From: Promethearchaeota archaeon
GTDB lineage: Archaea; Asgardarchaeota; Lokiarchaeia; Sigyniarchaeales; SOKP01
Reading direction: 5' to 3'
DNA length: 64,000 nt
Assembly: GCA_019057795.1 (NCBI GenBank)
Contig: JAHLWS010000046.1
Location: 1 to 64,000 of the forward strand
A program made the translations under genes and the position numbers. The notes under the pieces are model-generated. The model was not told the DNA's origin and made no database searches. It saw only the letters and a program-made list of their open reading frames with translations. Of the stretch, positions 54,677-63,463 are shown piece by piece; position 1 is the stretch's first letter; the number at the start of each line of letters is the position of its first letter.

Positions 54677-55246
54677 TTCGGGGTTCATACTTCCTACTAA
54701 TACAAATCGGGAGGGATGTGATACCGAAATACCTTCGCGCTCTATGATATTTATACCCGAAGCTGCAGCATCCAATAGAACATCAACAATATGGTCTTGA
54801 AGTAGATTTATCTCATCAACATAGAGGAGACCTCTATTTGCTTTAGCAAGTAGACCGGGATGAAGGCTACGAATTCCCTCAGTGAGTACTCTATCGATTG
54901 ATAAGGAACCAGTTACCATATCTTCAGTTGCGCCCAAAGGCATATCTGCTATACGCATACTACGCTTTTCTATTTCAAGATTGCCCGATTCCTTTCTTTT
55001 CCTGCAATCATTGCATAAATCGTTCAAAACAGCTTTAGGATTACATGAAAAAACACAGTCCTTAACAACTTCGATTTCAGGCATTACTTCAATTAGGGAC
55101 CTTACCGCAGTTGACTTTCCTGTTCCTTGTTGACCTGTTAATAACACACCACCAATCATAGGATCAATAACATTAAGAATTAACCCTAGCTTCATCTGAG
55201 GTTGTCCTAAAATGGCGGTAAATGGGTAATTTTTCTTTTTTTGCAT
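54653..55246 (-). CDS. ChlI-type AAA+ chelatase part (interrupted)
   Basis: A 197-codon frame: the N-terminal AAA+ domain of an Mg/Co-chelatase. NYPFTAILGQPQMK starts the domain, TGQQGTGKSTAVRS (37-50) is Walker A, and GLLYVDEINLL is Walker B. A CVFSCNP...CNDC cluster, common in the COG1239 group, probably binds metal. The frame stops just after GSMNPEGSQF, at sensor 1. From there the missing piece (ELRPQIADRL) is found in another frame that leads straight into the VWA gene downstream. One fused gene of about 740 codons was evidently interrupted. The start ATG at 55246 overlaps nothing. Confidence 0.8.
   Translation of the reverse strand: MQKKKNYPFTAILGQPQMKLGLILNVIDPMIGGVLLTGQQGTGKSTAVRSLIEVMPEIEVVKDCVFSCNPKAVLNDLCNDCRKRKESGNLEIEKRSMRIADMPLGATEDMVTGSLSIDRVLTEGIRSLHPGLLAKANRGLLYVDEINLLQDHIVDVLLDAAASGINIIEREGISVSHPSRFVLVGSMNPEGSQFVSN
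55191..55231 (+). repeat. 41-bp direct repeat, copy 1 (in chelatase 5' end)
   Basis: Matches 57227-57267 in 38 of 41 positions, in the same orientation. It encodes NYPFTAILGQPQMK of the ChlI-like protein on the - strand. The two copies bracket the zinc-ribbon and HNH genes; the distance between their starts is 2036 bases. Confidence 0.85.
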
Positions 55247-55321
55247 ATCAAGTCATTGTAAAAAATAATTTCAATTAAAGATTTTCCTTTAACACAAATT
55301 ATTAGAAATATTAATCAAAAT

Positions 55322-56953
55322 TCACCGAGATGAATAATATTTCTTAAAATAATTCATTAATGATAGGGCTTTAAAACCTTTTTTAGTTAGTTCATACTCA
55401 GTAATTCTATTCTCTCTACTTATTCTTATAAATTGTTTAAGAAAATCATTTCTATCAAAAAATTGGGCTACTATCTTAGGGGATTTAACACCAAGAGCAT
55501 TAGCTAAGATCTTGTTAGTTATAATTCCACCAGTTTTGGATAATTTATCAATAGCTATTAAATATTTTTCAAAATTACCACTTAATCTCTTAGACAATTT
55601 AAATGGATCTTTAATCAATACGCTACTATAAACAAGTTTAAAGTTTTGCTTCACATTGGTATGATCTTTAGAGACTTTCTCCATAACATTCTCATCAATA
55701 TAGACATTTTCCAATAAATCATAATAACTACTCCTATGAAAAACAGTATGACAATTATTACATAAATATCCACCACGTTCTTGATCAAGTTTACTTACAA
55801 TCTCAGAACAAGTAATTTCTTCAGATTTAAAAAGATCAGAAGCTATTAAGGTCTTTTTTGTTTCATCCATGTGATTAAAATGAAATGATACTAAATGTTC
55901 AATTGTGTTAAATTCCCCACAAATTTGGCAAGATTCACCATATAGAGTTTCAATAATATATTTTCTTTTTAATAAGCTTATAATACTAAGCTTTACATAT
56001 GCTTTTTGTTTTGAATTTAGATTTTTAGTAATTGGATAAGCATTAATTGAAATTTTTATAAGAGTATGAATTAATTCAGGAGAGAGATATTGTATTTTAT
56101 TAGGAAAAATATTTGGTAAATATTTCCAAGATATCAGATGTCTGAAAAAATTATAATATTTAGAAGAAATTATATCATGATGATTAGCACATATGAGAGT
56201 GATTTTTTTTGATTCCATTGATTTAATTAAGTTTTCTAAAAATAACGGATTGTCTCTATTTTCATTAAACAATTCATACAAAACAGTAGTAGAATATTTT
56301 TGCTCTTTTTCATCAGTAGTATGGTGGAATTCCAATGCTTTTAATCTTGAAATATTTGTATTTATTTTAAATCCTTCTTTCTTGCACTCTGGGCATTCTC
56401 CTTTTCCACTCTTGCAAAATTTACCATTATAAAGGTTTTTAATGAGATAAAGCTTTATTCTACTACCAATTAGAGATGAATAAAGTTTTTCGTTATGTAT
56501 CTCTGTTTTTGATCGTTTTGGAAGTATATCTGGAAATTTTTTATAAAGAAAATCAAATATCTCTATAATTGAATTATAAAATGTTTTAAAATTTTGGAAC
56601 ATGGTAATTTCTTTATTAAATAAATATTTTGCAAGAGGTTTTATGGTTAGATTGGTTCTTATTTTTTTATGCATTACAGAAACGGCATAGAGATATTTTA
56701 TGGTTTCAGCTAATTCTGAAAAATATTTTACAGATTTATCGAAATGGTTTTTATAGAGCTCCTGTATTAATAAAATATCTTCTTTAGATAATAGATGTCG
56801 TAATTTAGCACAGTTTTTCTGTAAATCTAAAGCATAATTTGAAATTTTTGAACCAGACTTATCTAATATTATTTTTTCAAAGATATCAAAAGAAATTAAA
56901 TTCCTGATTCTTGGAAAATTATAATACGGAGGAAAGTTAAACTGTTTATTCAT
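55322..56953 (-). CDS. HNH-type endonuclease-like protein
   Basis: A 543-residue protein with two HNH/zinc-like regions. The first has CPECKKEGF, EFHHTTDEKEQKY and CANHHDIIS (about 195-275). The second has CQICGEFNTIEHLVSFHFNH and LCNNCHTVFH (about 370-450), a good His-Asn-His arrangement with two CxxC pairs. The C-terminal 85 residues look like a winged helix (NKILANALGVKSPKIVAQFF). HNH proteins of this build are nucleases of mobile elements or defence; the double domain and the flanking repeat suggest a mobile cassette. The gene follows a small zinc-ribbon gene by 28 bases. Confidence 0.65.
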   Translation of the reverse strand: MNKQFNFPPYYNFPRIRNLISFDIFEKIILDKSGSKISNYALDLQKNCAKLRHLLSKEDILLIQELYKNHFDKSVKYFSELAETIKYLYAVSVMHKKIRTNLTIKPLAKYLFNKEITMFQNFKTFYNSIIEIFDFLYKKFPDILPKRSKTEIHNEKLYSSLIGSRIKLYLIKNLYNGKFCKSGKGECPECKKEGFKINTNISRLKALEFHHTTDEKEQKYSTTVLYELFNENRDNPLFLENLIKSMESKKITLICANHHDIISSKYYNFFRHLISWKYLPNIFPNKIQYLSPELIHTLIKISINAYPITKNLNSKQKAYVKLSIISLLKRKYIIETLYGESCQICGEFNTIEHLVSFHFNHMDETKKTLIASDLFKSEEITCSEIVSKLDQERGGYLCNNCHTVFHRSSYYDLLENVYIDENVMEKVSKDHTNVKQNFKLVYSSVLIKDPFKLSKRLSGNFEKYLIAIDKLSKTGGIITNKILANALGVKSPKIVAQFFDRNDFLKQFIRISRENRITEYELTKKGFKALSLMNYFKKYYSSR

Positions 56954-56981
56954 ATATAGATCTTTATCCTTATACTTTTAA

Positions 56982-57152
56982 TTACTTTTTTGAAAATTTT
57001 GGGTCACTAAAGATAGTTCCATTCATAAATGTGAAACCCATACCACAATTAGGACACTTGCCTCTAAATGCATTGGATTCTGGTAATTGACTCCAACCAA
57101 TCTCAACATTACAAACAGGACATCTTTCGCCCCTAAGCTTTACTTCTGTCAT
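56982..57152 (-). CDS. small zinc-ribbon protein
   Basis: A 56-residue ORF from an ATG at 57152. It holds a complete zinc ribbon: RCPVCNVEIGW and, 18 residues later, KCPNCGMGF. The end FSDPKFSKK is basic. It ends 28 bases before the HNH gene on the same strand, so both are probably one transcription unit; a small ribbon partner may help DNA binding or regulation. It lies inside the segment bracketed by the 41-bp repeat. Confidence 0.65.
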   Translation of the reverse strand: MTEVKLRGERCPVCNVEIGWSQLPESNAFRGKCPNCGMGFTFMNGTIFSDPKFSKK

Positions 57153-57226
57153 TATTTATGAAATGTTAGAATCTTATACTTAAAAAAAGAGAGACTTCTT
57201 ATTTTCTGATTAAAAAATTTAATACT

Positions 57227-57267
57227 TTCATCTGTGGTTGCCCTAAAATGGCGATAAATGGGTAATT
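57227..57267 (+). repeat. 41-bp direct repeat, copy 2
   Basis: A copy of 55191-55231 with three mismatches. On the - strand it still encodes NYPFIAILGQPQMK, but it has no start and diverges right after, so it is a remnant of a chelatase 5' end. Another short remnant, WDESIEKLGVKLAEIAKKF followed by a stop, is readable on the - strand at about 57285-57350. The rest of the gap 57153-57429 shows no gene. Confidence 0.8.
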
Positions 57268-57429
57268 ATTCGGTTTTAAGAATCTTAAAATTTTTTAGCA
57301 ATTTCTGCCAATTTTACGCCTAATTTTTCAATACTTTCATCCCATTTTGATAATATCTAAATAATATTGAAAAAAATCTGCATTAAAAAACTATAATTTG
57401 AAGATTATAGCTTCACATGTAATATTGAC

Positions 57430-58737
57430 TCAGTTTTTTTTAATTAAATTAAGATGTTTATTTAATTCAGTTTTTAATTCGTTCGCTAACAAAATCAACT
57501 TATTTGAACTGAGATTTTCCGATGTACAAATTAAATTTTTCATATTAAAACGCCAAAGATTAAGATTAATCATAATTATATTTAGTCCATTAGAACTTGA
57601 AATAATTAGATATTCTATTTTACTTTCTGCCATGTCTTCAAATGTTTGATTTAATTGGGCGATTAGCTTGTGAGCGTGATTTATTAGAATTGTATTGAAA
57701 TCTTTTGACATAGATTGTATAATAATACTATTATTATGGTCAGTAATGAAACACATAATCTTAGAATATTCTTTTAAAAAATCATCTATAATATTTTTCA
57801 ATTTGAATGTTTCTTCTGAGAAACTACTTAGAATTTCGTAAAAAGCGTTATATATACTATAAATAAAATCAGGGTATATACTTGTAAAATAAATTGGTAA
57901 ATTTAATTGATTTTGTATTTCCTTCTTTATGTTTTTAATATTCGATTCTCTATTGCTTGGATCTAGTTGATCTATTTTGTGTAAGAATAATATTATTTTT
58001 GAATCATAAGATCTAATTCTTATAATATCTATAATATCTTGGATCTCCCTAATTATTTCTTTCGATTTTGAAGCCCAAATCGTAAATTCAAAAATATAAA
58101 TAATAACATCAGTATTTTCAAAAGCAATGAATTGAGTTTTATTATTATTTAATATACCATTTAATTCTTGTCCTGAACTGTCAAAAACCCCTAAACTTAT
58201 GTCTAACCAAGAGTAAACTGAAGGTTTTATACCTCGTGTTGGACTAAGAGGATTAATTAATAAATCCCTAGGATCATGACCTTCAAATATAATTTCTTTT
58301 ATTGTGGTTTTTCCCACTCCCGCACGTCCTAATAATAGAATTTTTCTTTCTGTAGTTTCTTTAAAAAGAATGCCAATATTATCTGAAACATAAGTAATCC
58401 GATCTTCTTTTTGAAGTTTAAAACAAGCTTGAGCAAAATCTGCCAATTCTAAAGTCAACTTATAAAGATTGATTTGTTCTCTTTCGTGAAGGATTAAAAC
58501 TAAGATTTCATACCCTAATTCAACAACTCTAGTTTTATCACAATAACTTAGAATTATTTGGTCTTCAAAATGAAGTTCGTATAATTCTTCTTCTTTAACA
58601 TTACTTTGTTTTAATGCATGAGACAGGTAAATTTTATTAATTAAATCTTTTGTTAAATTTAGAGTATTAGGATATTTAAAATCTAAAATACTACCTGCTT
58701 TGCTATCCCAACTAAATAATGCTAATCCTAATGGCAT
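57430..58737 (-). CDS. longin-like domain fused to Rag/Gtr-like GTPase
   Basis: A 435-residue protein. Residues 1-108 resemble a longin/roadblock fold (MPLGLALFSWDSKAGSILDF; YPNTLNLTKDLINKIYLSHA; ILVLILHERE). The GTPase domain is 131-315: G1 GRAGVGKTT (137-145), switch Thr in SPTRGI, G3 FDSSGQE with Gln190, G4 LHKIDQ and G5 FTSIYPDFIYSIYNAF. HKxD and the TSI helix are hallmarks of Rag/Gtr GTPases of the TORC1 pathway. The C-terminal 120 residues fit the roadblock-type CTD of Rags. The open frame reaches 58812, but the ATG at 58737 is the natural start. It is the last gene of a GTPase/two-component cluster. Confidence 0.75.
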   Translation of the reverse strand: MPLGLALFSWDSKAGSILDFKYPNTLNLTKDLINKIYLSHALKQSNVKEEELYELHFEDQIILSYCDKTRVVELGYEILVLILHEREQINLYKLTLELADFAQACFKLQKEDRITYVSDNIGILFKETTERKILLLGRAGVGKTTIKEIIFEGHDPRDLLINPLSPTRGIKPSVYSWLDISLGVFDSSGQELNGILNNNKTQFIAFENTDVIIYIFEFTIWASKSKEIIREIQDIIDIIRIRSYDSKIILFLHKIDQLDPSNRESNIKNIKKEIQNQLNLPIYFTSIYPDFIYSIYNAFYEILSSFSEETFKLKNIIDDFLKEYSKIMCFITDHNNSIIIQSMSKDFNTILINHAHKLIAQLNQTFEDMAESKIEYLIISSSNGLNIIMINLNLWRFNMKNLICTSENLSSNKLILLANELKTELNKHLNLIKKN

Positions 58738-58868
58738 ATTTAAAAACAAAAATCTGTTTAAAATTGAAATTATCGGAAAATTATGATAATAATTAATACA
58801 TACAATATACAAAATTATTTATATTTATTATTTTCCTATCTTTTAGGATTTAAACTTAAAAATAAGCT

Positions 58869-59900
58869 TTACAATAATTGGTTTATTTTTTCTGCTTTCG
58901 CATAAAATTCTTTTCCAAGATGTTCGTCTCCTATTTCTAAACAAATCTCAGCAATTTTTTCGAAAATAATAGCTGCGCCTTTAAAATCTTCATTTTTCAA
59001 AGCGAATGTTGCTTCTTCAATCAATTCCTCTCTCTCTTGTAAGCATTGTAATGAAGAAAATGTTTCAATGCTTAAATCAAAAATATCAGCCAAAATCTTA
59101 ATTAATTTAAATTGATTTTTTTGTTCAGTAGCAATCATTGAATAGGTTTTTAATCCCGTTATTCTTTCGATAGTTTCAAGATCTAATGCATCGGGCAAAT
59201 CTTGTTTATTTGCAATTATAGCTGAACGAGCATAAGGTGCTTCTTCTTTTATTAACTCTATAAAAAATTTGCTTTTTTCCACATTTTCTAGTGTTGAATC
59301 TGAAATTAAAAGTACAGTATCACTTCCTTTAATCAATTTATTCCAAAGAAAACTAAAACTATCTTTTCCTGCAAAATCCCATAATGAAAAATATAATTTT
59401 CCAATTCTAACAGTAGTTATGTTTCCGTAAATAAATGGTCTGTACTCCCGAGATGTTTTTTCATTTGCTATTAAATTAGCGATTGTAGTTTTCCCAACAC
59501 CAGAAAAGCCTACTAATGATATTTTAGGTTTTAAATTTCTATGAATAGCATTAACAGTGGGATTTATTATCTCAAATGCTGATTTATCTAAGTTTTCACT
59601 GATAAGATCACTAAAAAAGTTCAAAAAAACTTTCCTAAATTTATATAATTCAACTTTTATATTTTTTAAAACATCTGTTAATTCATTCACAAATATAAAA
59701 ATTAAGGATAAGTTGTTTTCTTTAATGAATGATATTCTATAGTTAAAATAATCAAAAGAACCAATCTCATCCTTTGATTTTAAAGCGTAATAATTTCTTA
59801 TATCCGAGAAAAAACTTATAATATTTAAGTCACTTAAAGTTTTCCCGAAGTGTCTTTCGTACAGATTTTTCTCCCTTATTATGTAGATTTCCCTTAACAT
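58869..59900 (-). CDS. longin-like domain, Arf-like GTPase and TPR fusion
   Basis: A 343-residue three-part protein. Residues 1-105 look like a longin domain (MLREIYIIREKNLYERHFG; LSLIFIFVNELTDVLKNIK), similar in plan to adaptor and SRX longins. Residues 124-270 are an Arf/SRbeta-like GTPase: G1 GFSGVGKTT (131-139), G3 WDFAGKD (174-180), G4 ANKQDLPDALD, which closely follows Arf. The catalytic Gln of G3 is replaced by Lys179, so hydrolysis may be weak or need help. The last 65 residues are a TPR hairpin pair. In eukaryotes the longin domain of SRalpha binds the Arf-like SRbeta; here both are one chain. It sits between two Rag-like genes. Confidence 0.75.
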   Translation of the reverse strand: MLREIYIIREKNLYERHFGKTLSDLNIISFFSDIRNYYALKSKDEIGSFDYFNYRISFIKENNLSLIFIFVNELTDVLKNIKVELYKFRKVFLNFFSDLISENLDKSAFEIINPTVNAIHRNLKPKISLVGFSGVGKTTIANLIANEKTSREYRPFIYGNITTVRIGKLYFSLWDFAGKDSFSFLWNKLIKGSDTVLLISDSTLENVEKSKFFIELIKEEAPYARSAIIANKQDLPDALDLETIERITGLKTYSMIATEQKNQFKLIKILADIFDLSIETFSSLQCLQEREELIEEATFALKNEDFKGAAIIFEKIAEICLEIGDEHLGKEFYAKAEKINQLL

Positions 59901-59938
59901 TTGTCCCTCTTGCGTATTTATTTGAGAATTTTTTGAAA

Positions 59939-60865
59939 TTATTTCTTATTATAATATTTGTTAAATTCTATTTCCAATTTTTCAATTATCAAATTAAGGT
60001 TTTCTTTACTAAAGTTTTCAGAGAAAATAATTAAATTTTTAAAATTAGGGTTAAAATGATTGAGATTATCTATAATCACACTCAAAATCTTAGAACCTGA
60101 GTCTATGTAATTAATTTTCTTACTAATTAATGTTTCATCTTCAGTGGATTGGCTTATTTCAAGTATTTTTGTGTGCAATTGATTAATTAAATTAATATCA
60201 AAATCATTAATCTCTGTTTGAACTATAATGCTATTATTTTTACTTGTTATAAAACCCATAGTTTTGGGGAAATCTTTAACAATATTATCTAAAATGTGTT
60301 TTAAATCAGAAGTTTCTCTTAAGAAACTACAAAATATCTCAGAAAATGCGTTATAAGTATTATAAATTAAAAGTGGATGTATACTAGTAAAATAAATTTT
60401 TTTAATTTCTGGAAGATTTAAGATTTCCTGTATTTGATTTTTAAGTAATTTTAACTTTTCTCTAAACTTTTTATTTATTAAATCTATTTTATGAAAGAAT
60501 AATAAAAATTTAGCTTCAATATAATTTCTACTTATAAGATTTTCAATTTCTTTAATTTCATCTTTAATCTCTTGGGAATTAGATGCCCATGTAGGATAAT
60601 CAAAAACATATATGATTACATCTGCTTTATTAAATGCCTTATTTTGCTTTTTTTCATCTTCTAGCAAAAATGGTAATTCTTGTCCAGATGTGTCGAAAAG
60701 AACTAATTCTAAATCCATCCATGAGTAAATTGAAGAGGTTATTCCTCTGGTAGGCTCGAGTGGATGAATTATTAAATCTTTTGAATTTTCTCCTTCAAAG
60801 ATGGTTTTTTTTATACTTGTTTTTCCCACACTTGCCCTTCCTATTAAAAGGATCTTCTTTGGCAT
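59939..60865 (-). CDS. Rag/Gtr-like GTPase
   Basis: A 308-residue GTPase with Rag signatures: G1 GRASVGKTS (9-17), switch Thr39 in EPTRG, G3 FDTSGQE with Gln62, G4 HKID (125-128) in place of NKxD, and YFTSIHPLLIYNTYNAF at the position of the Rag TSIxxxxLYxAWS helix. Residues 185-308 fit a roadblock-type C-terminal domain (TMGFITSKNNSIIVQTE). In eukaryotes RagA/B pair with RagC/D through this domain and recruit TORC1 at lysosomes; here the fusion protein at 57430-58737 is the likely partner. It follows a response-regulator gene by 44 bases. Confidence 0.8.
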   Translation of the reverse strand: MPKKILLIGRASVGKTSIKKTIFEGENSKDLIIHPLEPTRGITSSIYSWMDLELVLFDTSGQELPFLLEDEKKQNKAFNKADVIIYVFDYPTWASNSQEIKDEIKEIENLISRNYIEAKFLLFFHKIDLINKKFREKLKLLKNQIQEILNLPEIKKIYFTSIHPLLIYNTYNAFSEIFCSFLRETSDLKHILDNIVKDFPKTMGFITSKNNSIIVQTEINDFDINLINQLHTKILEISQSTEDETLISKKINYIDSGSKILSVIIDNLNHFNPNFKNLIIFSENFSKENLNLIIEKLEIEFNKYYNKK

Positions 60866-60909
60866 AATTTTAATTATTTCTATTCAATTTATTTCAATTG
60901 TCAAATTTA

Positions 60910-61284
60910 TTAAGACAAAAGAGCCTTTACATTTTCTCTAAATTCCTTAATATTTAACGGTTTTTCGTACCACTTATCAAAACCTGCCTCTTCAAATATC
61001 TTTTTTTTATTTCCTTTAAGAGGGGATGATGAAATAACGATGATAGGAATATTTTTGAATTTATCGATTTTACGAAGTTCTTTACAAAGCGTAATTCCAT
61101 CCAAATTTGGAAGGTAATAATCTATGATGCATAAATCCGGTTCTCCTGACTTTATCATTTCTAATCCTTTATCACCAGTATTCGCAAAAAAAGGCTTAAT
61201 ATTTTCCATCTGATCAAAAAGCGCTATATAAAACTCAATATATTTTTCGTCGTCTTCAATGATATAGATTTTTTTTTTTTTCAT
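60910..61284 (-). CDS. stand-alone response regulator receiver
   Basis: A 124-residue CheY-like receiver: acidic pocket EDDE (10-13), phospho-acceptor Asp55 in CIIDYYLPN, switch Ser in VISSS and the conserved Lys in WYEKPLN. There is no output domain, so it must signal by binding a partner. Its position between the histidine kinase and the Rag-like GTPase gene makes it the candidate link between the two systems (inference). A U-tract is not seen between it and the GTPase gene, which supports cotranscription. Confidence 0.85.
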   Translation of the reverse strand: MKKKKIYIIEDDEKYIEFYIALFDQMENIKPFFANTGDKGLEMIKSGEPDLCIIDYYLPNLDGITLCKELRKIDKFKNIPIIVISSSPLKGNKKKIFEEAGFDKWYEKPLNIKEFRENVKALLS

Positions 61285-61362
61285 TTTCTTACTACTTTCT
61301 TTATCGATATCTTTATTATATTTATAAATTCTAAATATTTTTAAAGTTTAAGAAACTCACAT

Positions 61363-63441
61363 TCATTTTATCATTTTTTTAGGTAATATAAAGGTGAATG
61401 TAGTACCTTCTCCCAATTTGCTAGTAAAAGAGATATTTCCACCGTGCAATTCAATAAATCTTTTAGATAATGAGAGTCCTAAACCTGTACCTTCGACCGA
61501 ATAAACATAATCACTTTTAACCCTTTTAAATTCCTTAAAAATTAAATCAAAATCTTCTTCTGCTATCCCAATACCTGTATCAATTATGTTAAACTCCAAA
61601 TGATCTTCGCGTTCCGCAATTTCGAGCCTAAATCCCCCCTTTTTAGTAAATTTTATAGCATTGTTTAATAGATTATAAAGGATTTCCTTAAATCTTATGG
61701 GATCGGCTTGTATAAATTTCTCTTCGTCTAACCCTATTACCTCAAATTTCAACTTTTTTTCTTCATACATTGGTTTAAGCGTGCTAATAATTTGATTTGC
61801 TATTTTATTTAACGAAAATTCCTCAATATTTAATTCAATTTTTCCCGCTTCTATTTTTGATATATCTAAAACCTCATTTATCAAATCTAATAAATGGAAC
61901 GCCGAAGACCTTATGTTATTAAGATAATGGTCTTGTTTTTCATTTATTTCACCGTAAAAACCTTCTAATAATATATCAGTGAAACCTATAACGCTATTTA
62001 ACGGCGTCCTTAATTCATGAGACATAGAAGCCAAAAATTTCGATTTAAATTGGGATGCCTTCAAGAGTTGTTCTTGGTATAACTTTTGCTGTTCTAGTGA
62101 TTCATTCAATTCTTTAGTTCTTTTTTTTACTTTATTCTCTAATTTTTCAGCGAATCTTTCTCTTAGAATCTCTGACTTTTTTCTTTCAGTAATATCCCGA
62201 GCAAGTCCACGAAAACCGATCTTCTTGCCTGTAGAATCGTATTTTAGATAAATGTTACTATCAAGGACAATTCTTTTTCCATATTTATTTTTAATTTCAA
62301 ATTCAGCAGAGCGATATATATTATTTGTTTTAAAAACCGTGTTGAAAACATTAAAAATTATTTTTGCACTCTCTTTATTCATAATGTTTCTATAATTCAT
62401 TCCTGACAATTCACTTTTCGAATATCCTAGAATTTCTCCAATCATATCATTAAAAAAAATAAAATTTCCCTTGAGATCTACTTCAAAATACAAATCTTTA
62501 ATATTTTCAAGAATTTCTCGATATTTTTCTTCTGATTCTCTTAATTTTTGGTCCATTTTCATATGTTCTGTAATATCAGCTGCGATACCGTCTATTCTCT
62601 CGAGATTTCCTTCCGAATCAAGAGTGGGAGTTCCAAAAACACGAATCCATCGAATACCACCGTCCTTTCTGGTGATTCGATATTCAACCGAAAATGATTC
62701 CCCTTTAAAAAGGTTTTTATACGCCTCCTCATAGATAGCCTTATCTTCTGAGAGAATAATTTTATTCCATAGCTGTGGAGTATTATTAAACTCTTCTACG
62801 GTATAGCCAAATAAATCCACACAATTCTGACTGACATAATTCCTAAATCTTTTAATATCAGTAGAGAAGATTACATCTGGTACTTTATTTATAATCGTTT
62901 CAATAAATGCTTTGGATGATCTTAACTTCTCCTCCACTTTCTTGCGCTTAATGATTTCTTTTTCAAGGGCCAACATTTTTTGTTCCAGCTTATTGACCAG
63001 TCGTTCGCTATAAAGTTTAAATAACTCTTTTTCTTCTTTAATAATATCTTTCTTGGGTTTAACTTGGCTTATCTCCATGTTTTGAAGCAAATTTTTAATA
63101 ATCTTAATAAATTTTTCTGGTTCCATAGGTTTTCTTATGAATTTATTCGCTCCCAACTTTAAAGCAAGTTCTTCATCTTCTTTTTCTACATAAGTGGCAG
63201 TGTAAAAAATAAACAAGATATCATTAAATTCTTTATTACTTCTTACAGCCTGGCAAAGTTGATAGCCATCCATTACTGGCATTAAGATATCTGATATAAT
63301 CATTTTAAAATTATCGCTATGGAACTTTTCAAGAGCTTGTTTACCATTTTCTGCCATTACCACCTCGTGCCCAATTTTCTTTAGCATTCGTTCTAATAGA
63401 TAGAGATTTTCTTTCTTATCATCAACAATAAGGACTTTCAT
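61363..63441 (-). CDS. hybrid histidine kinase (REC-PAS-PAS-HisKA-HATPase)
   Basis: A 692-residue cytosolic kinase without membrane helices. Order: receiver (1-118, Asp51 in IISDILMPVMDG), coiled coil (about 130-175), two PAS domains (about 178-295 and 300-420), coiled coil, HisKA with the phospho-His in SMSHELRTPLNSV, and HATPase_c with NNAIKFTKKGG (N box), DTGIGIAEED (G1) and GTGLGLSLSKRF (G2). The PAS domains could sense a small molecule or redox state. The N-terminal receiver suggests a phosphorelay. It is of bacterial type and was probably acquired by transfer. It lies 22 bases behind a response-regulator gene. Confidence 0.9.
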   Translation of the reverse strand: MKVLIVDDKKENLYLLERMLKKIGHEVVMAENGKQALEKFHSDNFKMIISDILMPVMDGYQLCQAVRSNKEFNDILFIFYTATYVEKEDEELALKLGANKFIRKPMEPEKFIKIIKNLLQNMEISQVKPKKDIIKEEKELFKLYSERLVNKLEQKMLALEKEIIKRKKVEEKLRSSKAFIETIINKVPDVIFSTDIKRFRNYVSQNCVDLFGYTVEEFNNTPQLWNKIILSEDKAIYEEAYKNLFKGESFSVEYRITRKDGGIRWIRVFGTPTLDSEGNLERIDGIAADITEHMKMDQKLRESEEKYREILENIKDLYFEVDLKGNFIFFNDMIGEILGYSKSELSGMNYRNIMNKESAKIIFNVFNTVFKTNNIYRSAEFEIKNKYGKRIVLDSNIYLKYDSTGKKIGFRGLARDITERKKSEILRERFAEKLENKVKKRTKELNESLEQQKLYQEQLLKASQFKSKFLASMSHELRTPLNSVIGFTDILLEGFYGEINEKQDHYLNNIRSSAFHLLDLINEVLDISKIEAGKIELNIEEFSLNKIANQIISTLKPMYEEKKLKFEVIGLDEEKFIQADPIRFKEILYNLLNNAIKFTKKGGFRLEIAEREDHLEFNIIDTGIGIAEEDFDLIFKEFKRVKSDYVYSVEGTGLGLSLSKRFIELHGGNISFTSKLGEGTTFTFILPKKMIK

Positions 63442-63463
63442 TTTCTTTTACCTCACATCTTTT

